DNA from: Marinobacter sp.
Lineage (GTDB): Bacteria; Pseudomonadota; Gammaproteobacteria; Pseudomonadales; Oleiphilaceae
Direction of reading: 5' to 3'
DNA length: 64,000 bases
NCBI GenBank assembly: GCA_018402255.1
Contig: JAGYIS010000004.1
Location: 62,001-126,000 of the forward strand
Shown: one piece after another, positions 1 through 8,360 of the stretch
Layout: each line of letters opens with the position of its first letter
How positions within the stretch are numbered: the first letter of the stretch is position 1
Position numbers and translations under genes: made by a program
The notes under the pieces: generated by a model
Database searches by the model: none
Told to the model about the DNA's origin: nothing
What the model saw: the letters and a program-made list of their open reading frames with translations, nothing else

Positions 1-210
1 GCCGGCGTGGCCATGCTGAATGCCCTGCAGGAACTGATCCATTTGCAGATCCGGCAGATCGTTGCCCATGCGCTCACCCAGTACCAGGCCCATGCCGTAG
101 CTGACTCTCTCAGACGTGGTGTCGAGTGCCGGATCGTTGGCGGGTTCCTGAGCGGTGGAGCAGCCGGCAATGAGGCCGGTTATGGCAACGGCTAACAGCG
201 TTTTCTTCAT
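1..210 (-). CDS. Mip/FKBP-type peptidyl-prolyl isomerase lipoprotein, N-terminal part only (cut by window edge)
   Basis: Only the first 70 residues lie in the window; the gene runs off the left edge. It opens with a lipoprotein signal, MKKTLLAVAITGLIAGC, ending in a lipobox (LIAGC) with Ser at +2, which predicts outer-membrane sorting. The following stretch (S-x-R-V-S-Y-G-M-G, then L-Q-M-D-Q-F-L-Q-G) resembles the helical dimerisation domain of Mip/FklB/FkpA isomerases, which precedes the catalytic FKBP domain. The catalytic domain itself is not visible, so the family call rests on the N-terminal domain. Transcription is leftward. Confidence 0.72.
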   Translation of the reverse strand, partial: MKKTLLAVAITGLIAGCSTAQEPANDPALDTTSERVSYGMGLVLGERMGNDLPDLQMDQFLQGIQHGHAG

Positions 211-235
211 GTTTTCATCCTTCGCACGTGTAACA

Positions 236-249
236 GAGCCGTACGGCTC
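236..249. repeat. 14-bp perfect palindrome upstream of the Mip-like gene
   Basis: GAGCCGTACGGCTC is a perfect palindrome 26 bp upstream of the Mip-like start codon at 210, in a short intergenic stretch (211-333) with no gene. It could be an operator or part of a weak terminator for the leftward gene ending at 334. No U-tract follows it, so the terminator reading is weak. Confidence 0.35.
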
Positions 250-333
250 CTATGGATTAGGCAAAAATGGAAAGGTAACGGGTTCAGCGGCAGGATGCCA
301 CTGAAACTGTGGTAAGACTGTGATCGCGTTGGC

Positions 334-723
334 TCAGGTACCGTTATCGCCGGGCGATGGGCTTAAAGAGAACGGCGCACGATAGGGCGACTGCCAGTCA
401 TTATCGGAGTCCGCGCGGCGTTCGTTGCGCAGATTCTTGCCCGGGCGCTCTATCGCCAGGGCGTTCCATGGCCCCTGTGCCGGGGGCTGGTCGGCGTAAT
501 GCCAGTTGCCTTCGGTGTCTTGCCACTTGAACACGATTTCCGGCCCTTCGGTCGGGATAGGTGCCGGCAGCAAACCTTCAAACGGCGGTATTTCAGTGGG
601 TTTTTCCACTTTCTCAATCGCCGGCTCAGAGACGGCGGTGGGGTCGCCCAGGCCAAAGAAGATCAACAGCACCAGCAGGCCAAGGGCAGGGAAGGCGAGG
701 CGGATCAGCCATTTCATCATCAT
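334..723 (-). CDS. DUF4124-like membrane-anchored small protein
   Basis: 129 residues. Residues 5-25 form one strong membrane helix after a short Lys/Arg-containing start, followed by a Pro/Glu-rich linker. The segment K-W-Q-D-T-E-G-N-W-H-Y-A-D-Q-P-P (about residues 66-81) is the typical DUF4124 signature, in which a short W/Y-rich motif ends in D-x-P-P. The start ATG at 723 overlaps the stop of the upstream gene in an ATGA arrangement, so the two are probably translationally coupled. The protein likely sits in the inner membrane with its domain in the periplasm. The function of the family is unknown. Confidence 0.7.
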   Translation of the reverse strand: MMMKWLIRLAFPALGLLVLLIFFGLGDPTAVSEPAIEKVEKPTEIPPFEGLLPAPIPTEGPEIVFKWQDTEGNWHYADQPPAQGPWNALAIERPGKNLRNERRADSDNDWQSPYRAPFSLSPSPGDNGT

Positions 724-1256
724 GGCATAGGCTCACTGTCAGTGGCTGTGGCCAACAGGATGGCAAGCGTTTTCAGTGATGCGGTGGTCTCGGCCTCAGA
801 GTTCCGAAGCGGCGCTGCAGCGAGTAGGTTCTGCAGAATGGCGGTGTTGCGATCAAGCATGGTGCCAGTCCCCGGGTTACTGGAGTTCAGGTGTTGCCAA
901 GCCAAAGCCAGTTCGCTCTTCTCGGCCTGTAATTCCGCTTTTGCCAGCGCTTCCCGAAGCTCACGACAAGCATTATGATTCCGGGGAATGGATTTGCGTG
1001 CCGAACGAATGCTGCCGGTTACACGGGCGCGCCACTCTGTTACCTTAGCGCCCTCAACGCCAGTGAACGTATGTCCATTCGCGCCTAGCCAACCGGCACA
1101 CAGTATGCGGGTTACGCTCCAGCCTTGTGCCTGCAGGTCCAGACAGATCTCGGCCAGCTCGGGTTTTCGCCAGCAGGCCAGAGCATAACGCCACAAAGGA
1201 TTGTCTGGTTCCATGGTTGCCGGCAGAGCCAACGGTTCTGTCTGCGGAACGGTCAT
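720..1256 (-). CDS. TIGR02444 (DUF2390) family protein
   Basis: 178 residues, predicted cytosolic. The N-terminal half (L-W-R-Y-A-L-A-C-W, then C-L-D-L-Q-A-Q-G, then C-A-G-W-L-G) fits the TIGR02444/DUF2390 family of gamma-proteobacteria, which is commonly found next to the ABC-F gene yheS. It is transcribed divergently from yheS with a 44-bp gap, and its 3' end overlaps the DUF4124-like gene by 4 bp. The biochemical role of the family is not known. The C-terminal third is a low-complexity Ala/Leu-rich helix. Confidence 0.72.
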   Translation of the reverse strand: MTVPQTEPLALPATMEPDNPLWRYALACWRKPELAEICLDLQAQGWSVTRILCAGWLGANGHTFTGVEGAKVTEWRARVTGSIRSARKSIPRNHNACRELREALAKAELQAEKSELALAWQHLNSSNPGTGTMLDRNTAILQNLLAAAPLRNSEAETTASLKTLAILLATATDSEPMP

Positions 1257-1300
1257 GGTGGGGCGCTTCCCTGGCTGAAATCCATGGATAAAGTACGTCT

Positions 1301-3247
1301 ATGTTAACGATAACCGATCTCAGTTTACAACGAGGCGGCGTCTGGTTACTAGAGAACGTCAGTCTCACGGTTCAACCCGGCCAGCGAGTGGCGATTGTCG
1401 GGGCCAATGGTGCCGGTAAATCCAGCCTGTTTCAGCTCTTGTTGGGCCAGCTTGCGCCGGAACAGGGCGCGGTGTCTTTGCCCGGCGGTTGCCGGATTGC
1501 ACATATGGCACAGGAAGTAGCCGCCAGTTCCCGTTCGGCCCGGGATTTTGTACTGGATGGTGATTTCGAGCTCCGGCGTATGGAGCGTGAACTCGCAGAC
1601 GCCGAAGCCCGCAGTGATGACCATGCCATTGCCAGGCTGCACGGTGAACTGGATATCCATGAGGCCTGGTCGGCGTCCCGGCGGGCGGAAGCCTTGCTGC
1701 GAGGGCTCGGGTTTGTCGACAGCGATGCCGAGCGGCCGGTGTCAGCGTTCTCCGGGGGCTGGCGTATTCGCCTGAATCTTGCCCAGGCCCTGATGCGCCC
1801 GTCAGATCTTTTGCTGCTGGATGAGCCCACCAACCACCTGGATCTCGATGCCTGTCTGTGGCTGGAAAACTGGCTGCGCAAATACCCGGGTACTTTGCTG
1901 TTTATCTCTCACGATCGCGATTTCATGGATCGGGTGGCGACCCATCTGGTGCACTTTGATCAGAAGAAACTGGCACTCTATACCGGTAACTACTCCGCCT
2001 TCGAAGTGCAGCGCAGCGAGCGCCTGGCCCAGCAGCAATCCAGCTTTGAACGCCAACAGGCTCGTATTGCCGAAATTCAGCGCTTTATTGACCGGTTCAA
2101 GGCCAAGGCCACCAAAGCCCGTCAGGCCCAGAGCCGGGTCAAGGCGCTGGAGCGCATGGAGCGGATCGCCCCTGCCCATGTCGATTCTCCGTTCAGTTTC
2201 GAGTTTCCCGTTGCCGATAAAGTCTCCAATCCGCTGCTCTCTATTCGTAACGGCGCGGCGGGCCACGGCGAGACCATCATTCTCAATAACATCAACATCA
2301 CGCTGTTGCCTGGCTCACGTATTGGTCTGCTCGGACCGAATGGCGCCGGTAAGTCGACTTTTATGGATGCCCTGAGGGGCAACGGCACATTGCTGGCGGG
2401 TGAACGGACTTGCGGCGAACACCTGGCGATCGGCTATTTCGCCCAGCACCAGTTGGAGTCACTGGATTTGGATGCCAGCCCGTTTCTGCACTTGCAACGC
2501 CTGGCGCCCGGGGCTTCTGAGCAGAAAGTCCGGAATTTTCTGGGTGGTTTTGATTTCCATGGCGACGAAGCGCTCAGCCCGATCCGGTCGTTCTCCGGGG
2601 GGGAGAAAGCCCGTGTTGCGCTGGCGGTCATAGCCTGGCAAAAACCCAACCTGCTGTTACTGGATGAGCCCACCAACCACCTGGATCTGGAAATGCGTCA
2701 GGCTCTGACCATGGCGCTTCAGAACTTTGACGGTGCCCTGGTGGTGGTGTCTCACGATCGCCATCTTCTGCGCAACACGGTGGATGAGTTCTGGCTGGTG
2801 TCGGACGGCACAGTTCGGGAATACGACGGCGATCTGGAAGATTACGAACGTTGGCTGGCGGATCGTCGAAAAGACGACGACGAACCCCCGAGGCGCCAGG
2901 TAGAAGGTGATTCTGGCTCCGACAAAGCCGCCAGTGGTGGCGCGGCGCTGACGGCGGATGAACGCAAGGCCAGGAAACGACAGGAGGCAGAAGTTCGCCA
3001 GAAACTGAGCCCGTGGCGGAAAAAGCAGGGTGCGCTGGAGTTGCGCATGGAAAAACTCCAGCAGGCACTGGGCAAGGTGGAAGCGTCTCTCGGCGATCCC
3101 GACGTTTATGATGACAGCGCGAAGGTTCGCCTGAAAGAATTGCTGGGCCAACAGACTGAGCTGAAGCGAGAGCTGGAAGACGTCGAGTCCCAGTGGCTGG
3201 ATGTCAGCGAAACGGTGGAAAGCCTGGAGGCGGAGCTCTCCGGTTGA
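1301..3247 (+). CDS. yheS: ABC-F family ATPase YheS
   Basis: 648 residues, close to E. coli YheS in length. Two ABC domains occur in tandem, with Walker A motifs G-A-N-G-A-G-K-S and G-P-N-G-A-G-K-S, signatures F-S-G-G-W and F-S-G-G-E, and two L-L-L-D-E-P-T-N-H-L-D Walker B boxes. The linker between them carries the ABC-F element, including a conserved R-x-K-A-T-K-A-x-Q-A-Q-S-R stretch. The C-terminal 100 residues form a charged coiled coil. There are no membrane segments, so this is a soluble ribosome-associated ATPase of the translation-factor type and not a transporter. It ends only 3 bp before the convergent ppx gene. Confidence 0.92.
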   Translation: MLTITDLSLQRGGVWLLENVSLTVQPGQRVAIVGANGAGKSSLFQLLLGQLAPEQGAVSLPGGCRIAHMAQEVAASSRSARDFVLDGDFELRRMERELADAEARSDDHAIARLHGELDIHEAWSASRRAEALLRGLGFVDSDAERPVSAFSGGWRIRLNLAQALMRPSDLLLLDEPTNHLDLDACLWLENWLRKYPGTLLFISHDRDFMDRVATHLVHFDQKKLALYTGNYSAFEVQRSERLAQQQSSFERQQARIAEIQRFIDRFKAKATKARQAQSRVKALERMERIAPAHVDSPFSFEFPVADKVSNPLLSIRNGAAGHGETIILNNINITLLPGSRIGLLGPNGAGKSTFMDALRGNGTLLAGERTCGEHLAIGYFAQHQLESLDLDASPFLHLQRLAPGASEQKVRNFLGGFDFHGDEALSPIRSFSGGEKARVALAVIAWQKPNLLLLDEPTNHLDLEMRQALTMALQNFDGALVVVSHDRHLLRNTVDEFWLVSDGTVREYDGDLEDYERWLADRRKDDDEPPRRQVEGDSGSDKAASGGAALTADERKARKRQEAEVRQKLSPWRKKQGALELRMEKLQQALGKVEASLGDPDVYDDSAKVRLKELLGQQTELKRELEDVESQWLDVSETVESLEAELSG

Positions 3248-3250
3248 TGG

Positions 3251-4783
3251 TCAGGCTGGCCGGCTGCCAATTTCCAGCGTGAAGTCTTGCCGTGCCAGAT
3301 AGTCCCTTTCGTTTTCCAGGTCGGCCAGGGTTAACGGGCGGTTGTCCAGCCAGCCTTCTGGAAACTCCACCACCAGCTTGTTCTCGTGCCCGTGCAGGAC
3401 AAATGCCGGTGGCTCCTCCAGGTTGCGAGGGTGCTGCATCAGCACCGCCAGGCGTAACAGGACGCAAAGGTAACGAAGCCGGGGCTTGTCTTCCGGTTCG
3501 ATGCCTTCAAACACCGTTGCCGAAAACTTGCGCCGGTGGCCTCGGACCAGCGTCGCCAGATCTTTCTGGAATTGCTGGGTGAAGCCGGGAAGATCGGAAT
3601 AGCGCAGAAGGTAGGCGCCATGCTTATGGTACTGGCTGTGCGAGATGGTCAGGCCGATTTCATGCAATCGACACGCCCAGCGCAGAACGTCTTCGTCTGC
3701 GGCGGTGTGCAGGCCCCAGTGATCTGCAACCTGCGCCCAGGCGGCAATAGCGGTCTGCTCAACTGCCGCGCCGTGGGTCTGATCCACATGGTAGCGTTCT
3801 TGCAGGGCTGCGATGGTGCGCTCACGGACGTCCTCATGCTGAATGCGCCCGACGATGTCGTACAGCAGTCCTTCCCGTAGGGCGCCATCGGCAAAGGTCA
3901 TGTCCTTGATGTCGAGAGAGCGGAAAGCCGCGAGCAGAATCGCAAAGCCGGCGGGGAAAATACTTTGCCGATCCTGGCGCACGCCCAGCTCGGATAATTT
4001 CTCAACCTTGCCCATGTCGATCAAGCGCTTGCGTAACTCTTCCATGGCATCACGGGTGATGGTGCCGTCGGTAATTTTCAGGTTGGCCAGCACACTGAAG
4101 ATGGCCTTGATTGAGCCGGACGATCCAACCGCGCTCTGCCAGCCCACCGACCGGTAATGTTGGCGGATATTGAGCAGTTCCTGTTCGGCATGGGTGATGG
4201 CCCGGTCCATTTGCCGACGAGACACCTTGCCGTCCGGGAAATACCGGTTGCGAAACGACACGCAGCCCATGTGCAGGCTTTCAAGCTCCTGTGGCTCAAA
4301 GCGCTGGCCAATAATGAATTCGGTACTGCCGCCGCCGATGTCGATGACCAAACGCTTGCCTTCATCATCAGACAGGGTGTGGGAAACGCCAAGGTAGATC
4401 AGGCGGGCCTCTTCCCGGCCGGCAATGATTTCAACCGGGTATCCGAGCACCTCCTCCGCCTTGGTAATGAAATCGTAAGCGTTACGGGCGACCCGAAGGG
4501 CATTGGTGCCGACAATCTGCACGCCCTCTGGCGGAATGCCCTGAAGCCGCTGCGCAAAACGGCTGAGGCATTCCAGAGCGCGTTCCTGGGCTGCGTCGGT
4601 CAGGCGATTGTACTGATCAAGGCCTGCGCCAAGCTGGACTTTTTCGCCCATCTTTTCGATCGCACGAATTTCGCCATGAACCAGACGGGCCACGACCATG
4701 TGGAAACTGTTGGAGCCCATATCGATGGCCGCCAGCATATCCGGGGAAGGTACAGCGTTCTCGGCAGTAGATGCGGCCGTCAC
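3251..4783 (-). CDS. ppx: Exopolyphosphatase
   Basis: Ppx/GppA family enzyme that releases terminal phosphate from polyphosphate. The N-terminal actin-like ATPase fold is marked by A-A-I-D-M-G-S-N-S-F-H and by D-I-G-G-G-S-T-E-F. The C-terminal half is an HD-like helical domain (R-L-H-E-I-G, then H-x-K-H-G-A-Y-L). The open frame extends upstream, but a GTG at 4783 has an AGGA about 11 bases before it and gives 510 residues, the normal family size. An ATG at 4738 (495 residues) is the alternative. Divergent from trxA, as in Pseudomonas. ppk is not in the window. Confidence 0.92.
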   Translation of the reverse strand: MTAASTAENAVPSPDMLAAIDMGSNSFHMVVARLVHGEIRAIEKMGEKVQLGAGLDQYNRLTDAAQERALECLSRFAQRLQGIPPEGVQIVGTNALRVARNAYDFITKAEEVLGYPVEIIAGREEARLIYLGVSHTLSDDEGKRLVIDIGGGSTEFIIGQRFEPQELESLHMGCVSFRNRYFPDGKVSRRQMDRAITHAEQELLNIRQHYRSVGWQSAVGSSGSIKAIFSVLANLKITDGTITRDAMEELRKRLIDMGKVEKLSELGVRQDRQSIFPAGFAILLAAFRSLDIKDMTFADGALREGLLYDIVGRIQHEDVRERTIAALQERYHVDQTHGAAVEQTAIAAWAQVADHWGLHTAADEDVLRWACRLHEIGLTISHSQYHKHGAYLLRYSDLPGFTQQFQKDLATLVRGHRRKFSATVFEGIEPEDKPRLRYLCVLLRLAVLMQHPRNLEEPPAFVLHGHENKLVVEFPEGWLDNRPLTLADLENERDYLARQDFTLEIGSRPA

Positions 4784-5070
4784 GTTGGTTGGCGTCCTGT
4801 GTGGTGTGAACTTGTGAGTGACATTGCGGCTACTATAAAAGAAAGCCCCACGGGCTGTCAGTAACCGCCTGCGGTCATTACGGATACGGATGAGCATCCG
4901 GGCAACAATAACCCGCTTCACATTGAGGCGGGCAATCGCGTAAAGTAATGGCCTAACGAAATCCGGGTAGGCGGCAAAGCGCATACAGCTTACACCGCTT
5001 GCTACAGTCAACAGCGACTCTGCTATGGCCGGCACGTATGGCCGTAGAGCGCCTGAATCAGGAAAAAGTA

Positions 5071-5397
5071 ATGAGCGGAAATATCGTTAATGTTACCGAC
5101 GCATCCTTCGAACAGGACGTACTCAAGTCTGACGTTCCGGTGCTGGTGGACTACTGGGCCGAGTGGTGTGGCCCTTGCAAGATGATTGCACCGGTCCTGG
5201 AAGAAATTGCCGATGAATACGACGGCAAGCTCAAGGTCTGCAAACTGAACATCGATGAAAATGAGCAGACCCCGCCCAAGTTCAACATCCGTGGCATCCC
5301 GACCCTTATGCTGTTCAAGAACGGCAACGTCGACGCTACCAAGGTTGGCGCGCTATCCAAATCACAGCTTGCCGCCTTCCTCGACAGCAACCTCTGA
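5071..5397 (+). CDS. trxA: Thioredoxin 1
   Basis: 108 residues with the active site W-C-G-P-C at positions 32-36 and the cis-proline motif R-G-I-P-T. This matches standard thioredoxin length, and the protein is a cytosolic disulfide reductase. The ATG at 5071 is chosen over upstream in-frame starts because AGGA lies 7 bases before it and because the protein then begins exactly as family members do. A strong hairpin terminator follows 16 bp after the stop. In Pseudomonas trxA sits next to rho; here a molybdopterin operon separates them. Confidence 0.96.
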   Translation: MSGNIVNVTDASFEQDVLKSDVPVLVDYWAEWCGPCKMIAPVLEEIADEYDGKLKVCKLNIDENEQTPPKFNIRGIPTLMLFKNGNVDATKVGALSKSQLAAFLDSNL

Positions 5398-5412
5398 TCC
5401 GGTTGCTGCTTG

Positions 5413-5448
5413 AAACCGCCCTTGAGCAGACCTCAATGGGCGGTTTTT
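5413..5448 (+). terminator. Rho-independent terminator of trxA
   Basis: AACCGCCC-TTGAG pairs with CTCAA-T-GGGCGGTT around a CAGAC loop, followed by six T. One bulged T interrupts the stem. It lies directly after trxA and before the convergent moaE end. Confidence 0.85.
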
Positions 5449-5487
5449 TACGGTCAGGATCGGCGCTTTAGCTGGTCCTGACCGCCA

Positions 5488-5934
5488 TCACTCCCAAGCC
5501 TGGGAGCGATCAAGGTCTGACTCCTTCTGCTCGACCCAGTGCTCCGTGTCTCCGGTGATTTCCTTTTTCCAGAAGGGAGCCGAGGTTTTCAGCGCATCCA
5601 TAATAAATTCGCAGGCCGCGAAGGCGTCGCCGCGATGAGCGCTGCAAACCCCGACAAACACAATCTGGTCCGACAGCGCCAGCCGACCAACCCGATGGAT
5701 CACCCGGGCCTGACGGACATCCCAACGTTGGGATGCAGACTCAATCAAGCCCTGGATTACCTGTTCGGTCATGCCTGGATAGTGTTCCAGGAATAACCCG
5801 GTTACCCCGGACAGGTCCCCGGAATCCCGAACCAGGCCAGCAAAAGTCGCCACCGCTCCGGTGCCGGAACCGCTGCCCCGAAGCGCCTCATATTCCGCAC
5901 CGACATCAAAATCTTCCGTCTGGATAGAGATCAT
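5488..5934 (-). CDS. moaE: Molybdopterin synthase large subunit
   Basis: 148 residues, normal MoaE length. The catalytic lysine region P-F-W-K-K-E near residue 120 and the conserved H-R-V-G-R-L and A-H-R-G-D-A-F motifs are present. It transfers sulfur from thiocarboxylated MoaD to cyclic pyranopterin monophosphate to make molybdopterin. It is the last gene of the leftward operon moaB-moeA-moaD-moaE. Its ATG is 1 bp after the moaD stop, with a GGAGG inside the moaD 3' end. Confidence 0.93.
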   Translation of the reverse strand: MISIQTEDFDVGAEYEALRGSGSGTGAVATFAGLVRDSGDLSGVTGLFLEHYPGMTEQVIQGLIESASQRWDVRQARVIHRVGRLALSDQIVFVGVCSAHRGDAFAACEFIMDALKTSAPFWKKEITGDTEHWVEQKESDLDRSQAWE

Positions 5935-5935
5935 T

Positions 5936-6196
5936 TCAACCTCCGGTCACCGGTGGAAAGAACGCCACTTCATCACCCGCCTTCACCGGTGTTGACGGCT
6001 TGGCCATGGCCTGATTGACCGCCACCATGACGGGCTGATCACCCTGCAGTTGGGCCCAGCGGCCACCCCGGGCGGCCAGCTGAGACAGCAAGGTCTCAAC
6101 CGTCTGGCCGGGCATTGCAGGCAGCTCAAGGCTGTCGGTATCAAGCTCCTCGCGGAGCCGGGCAAAAAATCGGACAGTCAGGTTTTGGTCAGTCAT
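5936..6196 (-). CDS. moaD: Molybdopterin synthase sulfur-carrier subunit
   Basis: 86 residues, ubiquitin-like. It ends in the obligatory Gly-Gly (F-F-P-P-V-T-G-G), whose C-terminus is adenylated and thiocarboxylated. It begins with the typical V-R-F-F-A-R-L-R-E beta strand. It lies between moeA (2 bp from the moeA stop) and moaE, so the two synthase subunits are made together. A MoeB-type activating enzyme is not present in this window. Confidence 0.93.
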   Translation of the reverse strand: MTDQNLTVRFFARLREELDTDSLELPAMPGQTVETLLSQLAARGGRWAQLQGDQPVMVAVNQAMAKPSTPVKAGDEVAFFPPVTGG

Positions 6197-6198
6197 GA

Positions 6199-7413
6199 TC
6201 AGCTCAACAAATCAGGGTATGAGTAGTACATCACAGGGTCTCCGATCTGGAGGGTAGTGTTTTCCGGCACCACCGCCAGGCCTGAGCTCCAGCAGGCAGA
6301 ACTCAGCACGCCTGAGCTCTGGTTCGGGGCAGCTGCCACCTTGATGTCGGCGCCGTTAGCTGTTTTGCGGGCGCGCACAAACTCCCGCCGGATCGAGGGC
6401 GACGTGATGGAGAAATCTGCGGGCAGGCATTCGCCGATTGGCAGTGCGTCTGATCGCCCCTGGCGTTTGCGGATGTAGGGCATCACGATGATCATGAATG
6501 AGACCAGCACAGAGGCCGGATTTCCAGGCAGTCCCAACACCGGCGTGCCATCAATCTCACCAAACGCCAGCGGTTTGCCTGGCTTTATAGCCATCCGCCA
6601 CAAAGACAACTTGCCGGATTCCTCAAGAACCGCGCGCACGTGGTCTTCTTCGCCCACTGACACGCCGCCACTGGTGATGATCAGATCTGCTTTGGTTGCC
6701 GCTTCTCGCAGAGTCTGGCGAGTGATCTCGCGAGTATCCCGAACCGTGTCGCACAACACGACCTCGCAACCGGCCTGGGCCAGAAGCCCGAGCAGAGTGT
6801 AGCGATTGCTGTTATAGATCTGGCCAGGTGCCAGCGGCTCGCCGGGCTGAACCAGTTCATCGCCAGTGCTCAGGATGGCCACCCGCAAACGTTCCAGCAC
6901 GGGCACATGCTGAACACCCATCGAGGCCAGAAGTCCCATTTCCTGGGGGCGGATATAAGTACCGCGGGCCAGGGCCAGGTCACCCTGGGTAAGGTCCTGG
7001 CCGCGCTGGCGGGTATTTTGCCCCTGCGCGACCTCGGTCATGATCACAATCTCGTCGCCGGAACGCTCTACCCGTTCCTGCATGACGACCGCATCGGCAC
7101 CCGGGGGGATTTCCGATCCGGTAAATATCCGTACCGCTGTGCCAGGCTGAAGTCGTTTCGGCGCGGTGCCGGCTGGCAGTCGGTCAGAGACCGTCAGCGC
7201 CCGCCCGGGCACGACGTCAGAGTGCAGCACTGCGTAGCCATCAACCGCGCTGTTATCGGCCGGGGGAACATCCGCCGGTACGTACTGGTTTTCGGCCAAA
7301 GTACGGCCCAGACTTTCGCTCAGCGGAACGGCACGGGTTTGGGTCACTGGGTTGGCGTGACTCAAGATATGGCCAAGAGCATCGTCAACGGAAATCAGGT
7401 CAGAGCCTGCCAT
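6199..7413 (-). CDS. moeA: Molybdopterin molybdenumtransferase
   Basis: 404 residues, normal MoeA length. Markers are the N-terminal P-P-A-D-N-S-A-V-D-G-Y-A motif, the T-G-D-E-L-V motif and T-S-G-G-V-S-V-G-E-E-D of the MogA-like domain III, and G-L-P-G-N-P-A-S-V. It inserts molybdate into adenylylated molybdopterin. The start has a consensus AGGAGG four bases before the ATG, and the gene lies 12 bp after moaB. Confidence 0.94.
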   Translation of the reverse strand: MAGSDLISVDDALGHILSHANPVTQTRAVPLSESLGRTLAENQYVPADVPPADNSAVDGYAVLHSDVVPGRALTVSDRLPAGTAPKRLQPGTAVRIFTGSEIPPGADAVVMQERVERSGDEIVIMTEVAQGQNTRQRGQDLTQGDLALARGTYIRPQEMGLLASMGVQHVPVLERLRVAILSTGDELVQPGEPLAPGQIYNSNRYTLLGLLAQAGCEVVLCDTVRDTREITRQTLREAATKADLIITSGGVSVGEEDHVRAVLEESGKLSLWRMAIKPGKPLAFGEIDGTPVLGLPGNPASVLVSFMIIVMPYIRKRQGRSDALPIGECLPADFSITSPSIRREFVRARKTANGADIKVAAAPNQSSGVLSSACWSSGLAVVPENTTLQIGDPVMYYSYPDLLS

Positions 7414-7425
7414 GGTACCTCCTGG

Positions 7426-7986
7426 TTATCGTTCAGCGCGCTTGCCGATGACTTCCTGAAGTCGGTTGAAAGCGCGATCCGGCTTCCTGAACACCAGGGC
7501 TGAAAAATTGCAGGGTTCATGCCGGCTGTCCAGTTGGCTTTTCAGAATGCCGTTCCAGCCGGTTCTGCAGGCCCCGGTGGAACCCGGCAGACAAAAGATC
7601 ACGGTATTGTTGGCCATACCGCCAAACGACCGGGACTGAATTGTGGATGAGCCGATTTCCAAAGCCGACAGCCGGCGGAATTCTTCGCCAAAGCCGTCAA
7701 TGGCTTTGTCCAGCAGCGGCGCAACCGCTTCTGGGGTGCTGTCGCGCTCGAGAAAGCCGGTGCCGCCGGTGATGATGACAGCGTGGATTTCCGGGTCAGC
7801 AATCCATTGTGACATCAACGCACGGATGAGGTAGACGTCGTCTGGAAGAATCCGACGGGATACCAGACGGTGACCTGCGTCGGTAGCGCTGTCTTCAAGA
7901 AACTGACCCGAGGTATCCTGTTCCACGCCACGTGTGTCAGATACGGTCAGAATGGCAATGTTCAGAGGTTTGAATTCACTGCTCAT
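7426..7986 (-). CDS. moaB: Molybdenum cofactor biosynthesis protein MoaB/Mog type
   Basis: 186 residues. MoCF-binding domain with T-V-S-D-T-R-G near the start, I-I-T-G-G-T-G and L-P-G-S-T-G-A-C. Family members adenylylate molybdopterin or act redundantly with Mog. The ATG at 7986 is preceded by GGAG at 7-base spacing; the longer frame to 8013 has no such site. First gene of the moaB-moeA-moaD-moaE operon. Moco synthesis genes moaA and moaC are not in the window. Confidence 0.9.
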   Translation of the reverse strand: MSSEFKPLNIAILTVSDTRGVEQDTSGQFLEDSATDAGHRLVSRRILPDDVYLIRALMSQWIADPEIHAVIITGGTGFLERDSTPEAVAPLLDKAIDGFGEEFRRLSALEIGSSTIQSRSFGGMANNTVIFCLPGSTGACRTGWNGILKSQLDSRHEPCNFSALVFRKPDRAFNRLQEVIGKRAER

Positions 7987-8148
7987 AGCTTGGCTCCGTT
8001 GTACTGCATTCAAAAGCGGTTATTGATATTAACGTCAGTATCCGTATACGTGCGGTATATGGGAAGAGGGTAACCCATCAGAGGGAGTTGCATGCGGCTG
8101 CAGGGTCAGATCAAGATCATGAAACTGGTTTAATTTTGGCCAGAGGTC

Positions 8149-8178
8149 TTGACAGGCGCCTTCAAGGTGGTCGATTAT
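8149..8178 (+). promoter_or_regulatory. Candidate sigma-70 promoter in the rho leader
   Basis: A perfect TTGACA (8149-8154) is followed after 18 bp by GATTAT (8173-8178), four of six matches to the -10 consensus. It lies about 180 bp before the rho start in a gene-free stretch (7987-8360). A long leader fits known autoregulation of rho by attenuation, but no short leader peptide was identified. Confidence 0.4.
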
Positions 8179-8360
8179 GCGGACTGCCCGGCGAACAGTT
8201 GTTCCCACTCTCTGGCTCCAGCATATACAACCGGCTTTCATCTGCACCGGTCGCTCCATCTAGCCAGCACCTTGTTTCAGCTTTTTTGATCAACACGTTC
8301 AGGGGCACCCCTGTCATATCAACCGTCGTTTACTTCCATTCCTGATAAATCCTACAAATT

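Noticed and set aside
4784..5035. N-terminal extension of ppx to 5035
   Set aside because: It would run into the divergent trxA region, adds 84 residues absent from the family, and the GTG at 4783 gives the usual length.
4999..5070. Longer thioredoxin start
   Set aside because: The extra 24 residues have no signal-like character, and the ribosome site belongs to the ATG at 5071.
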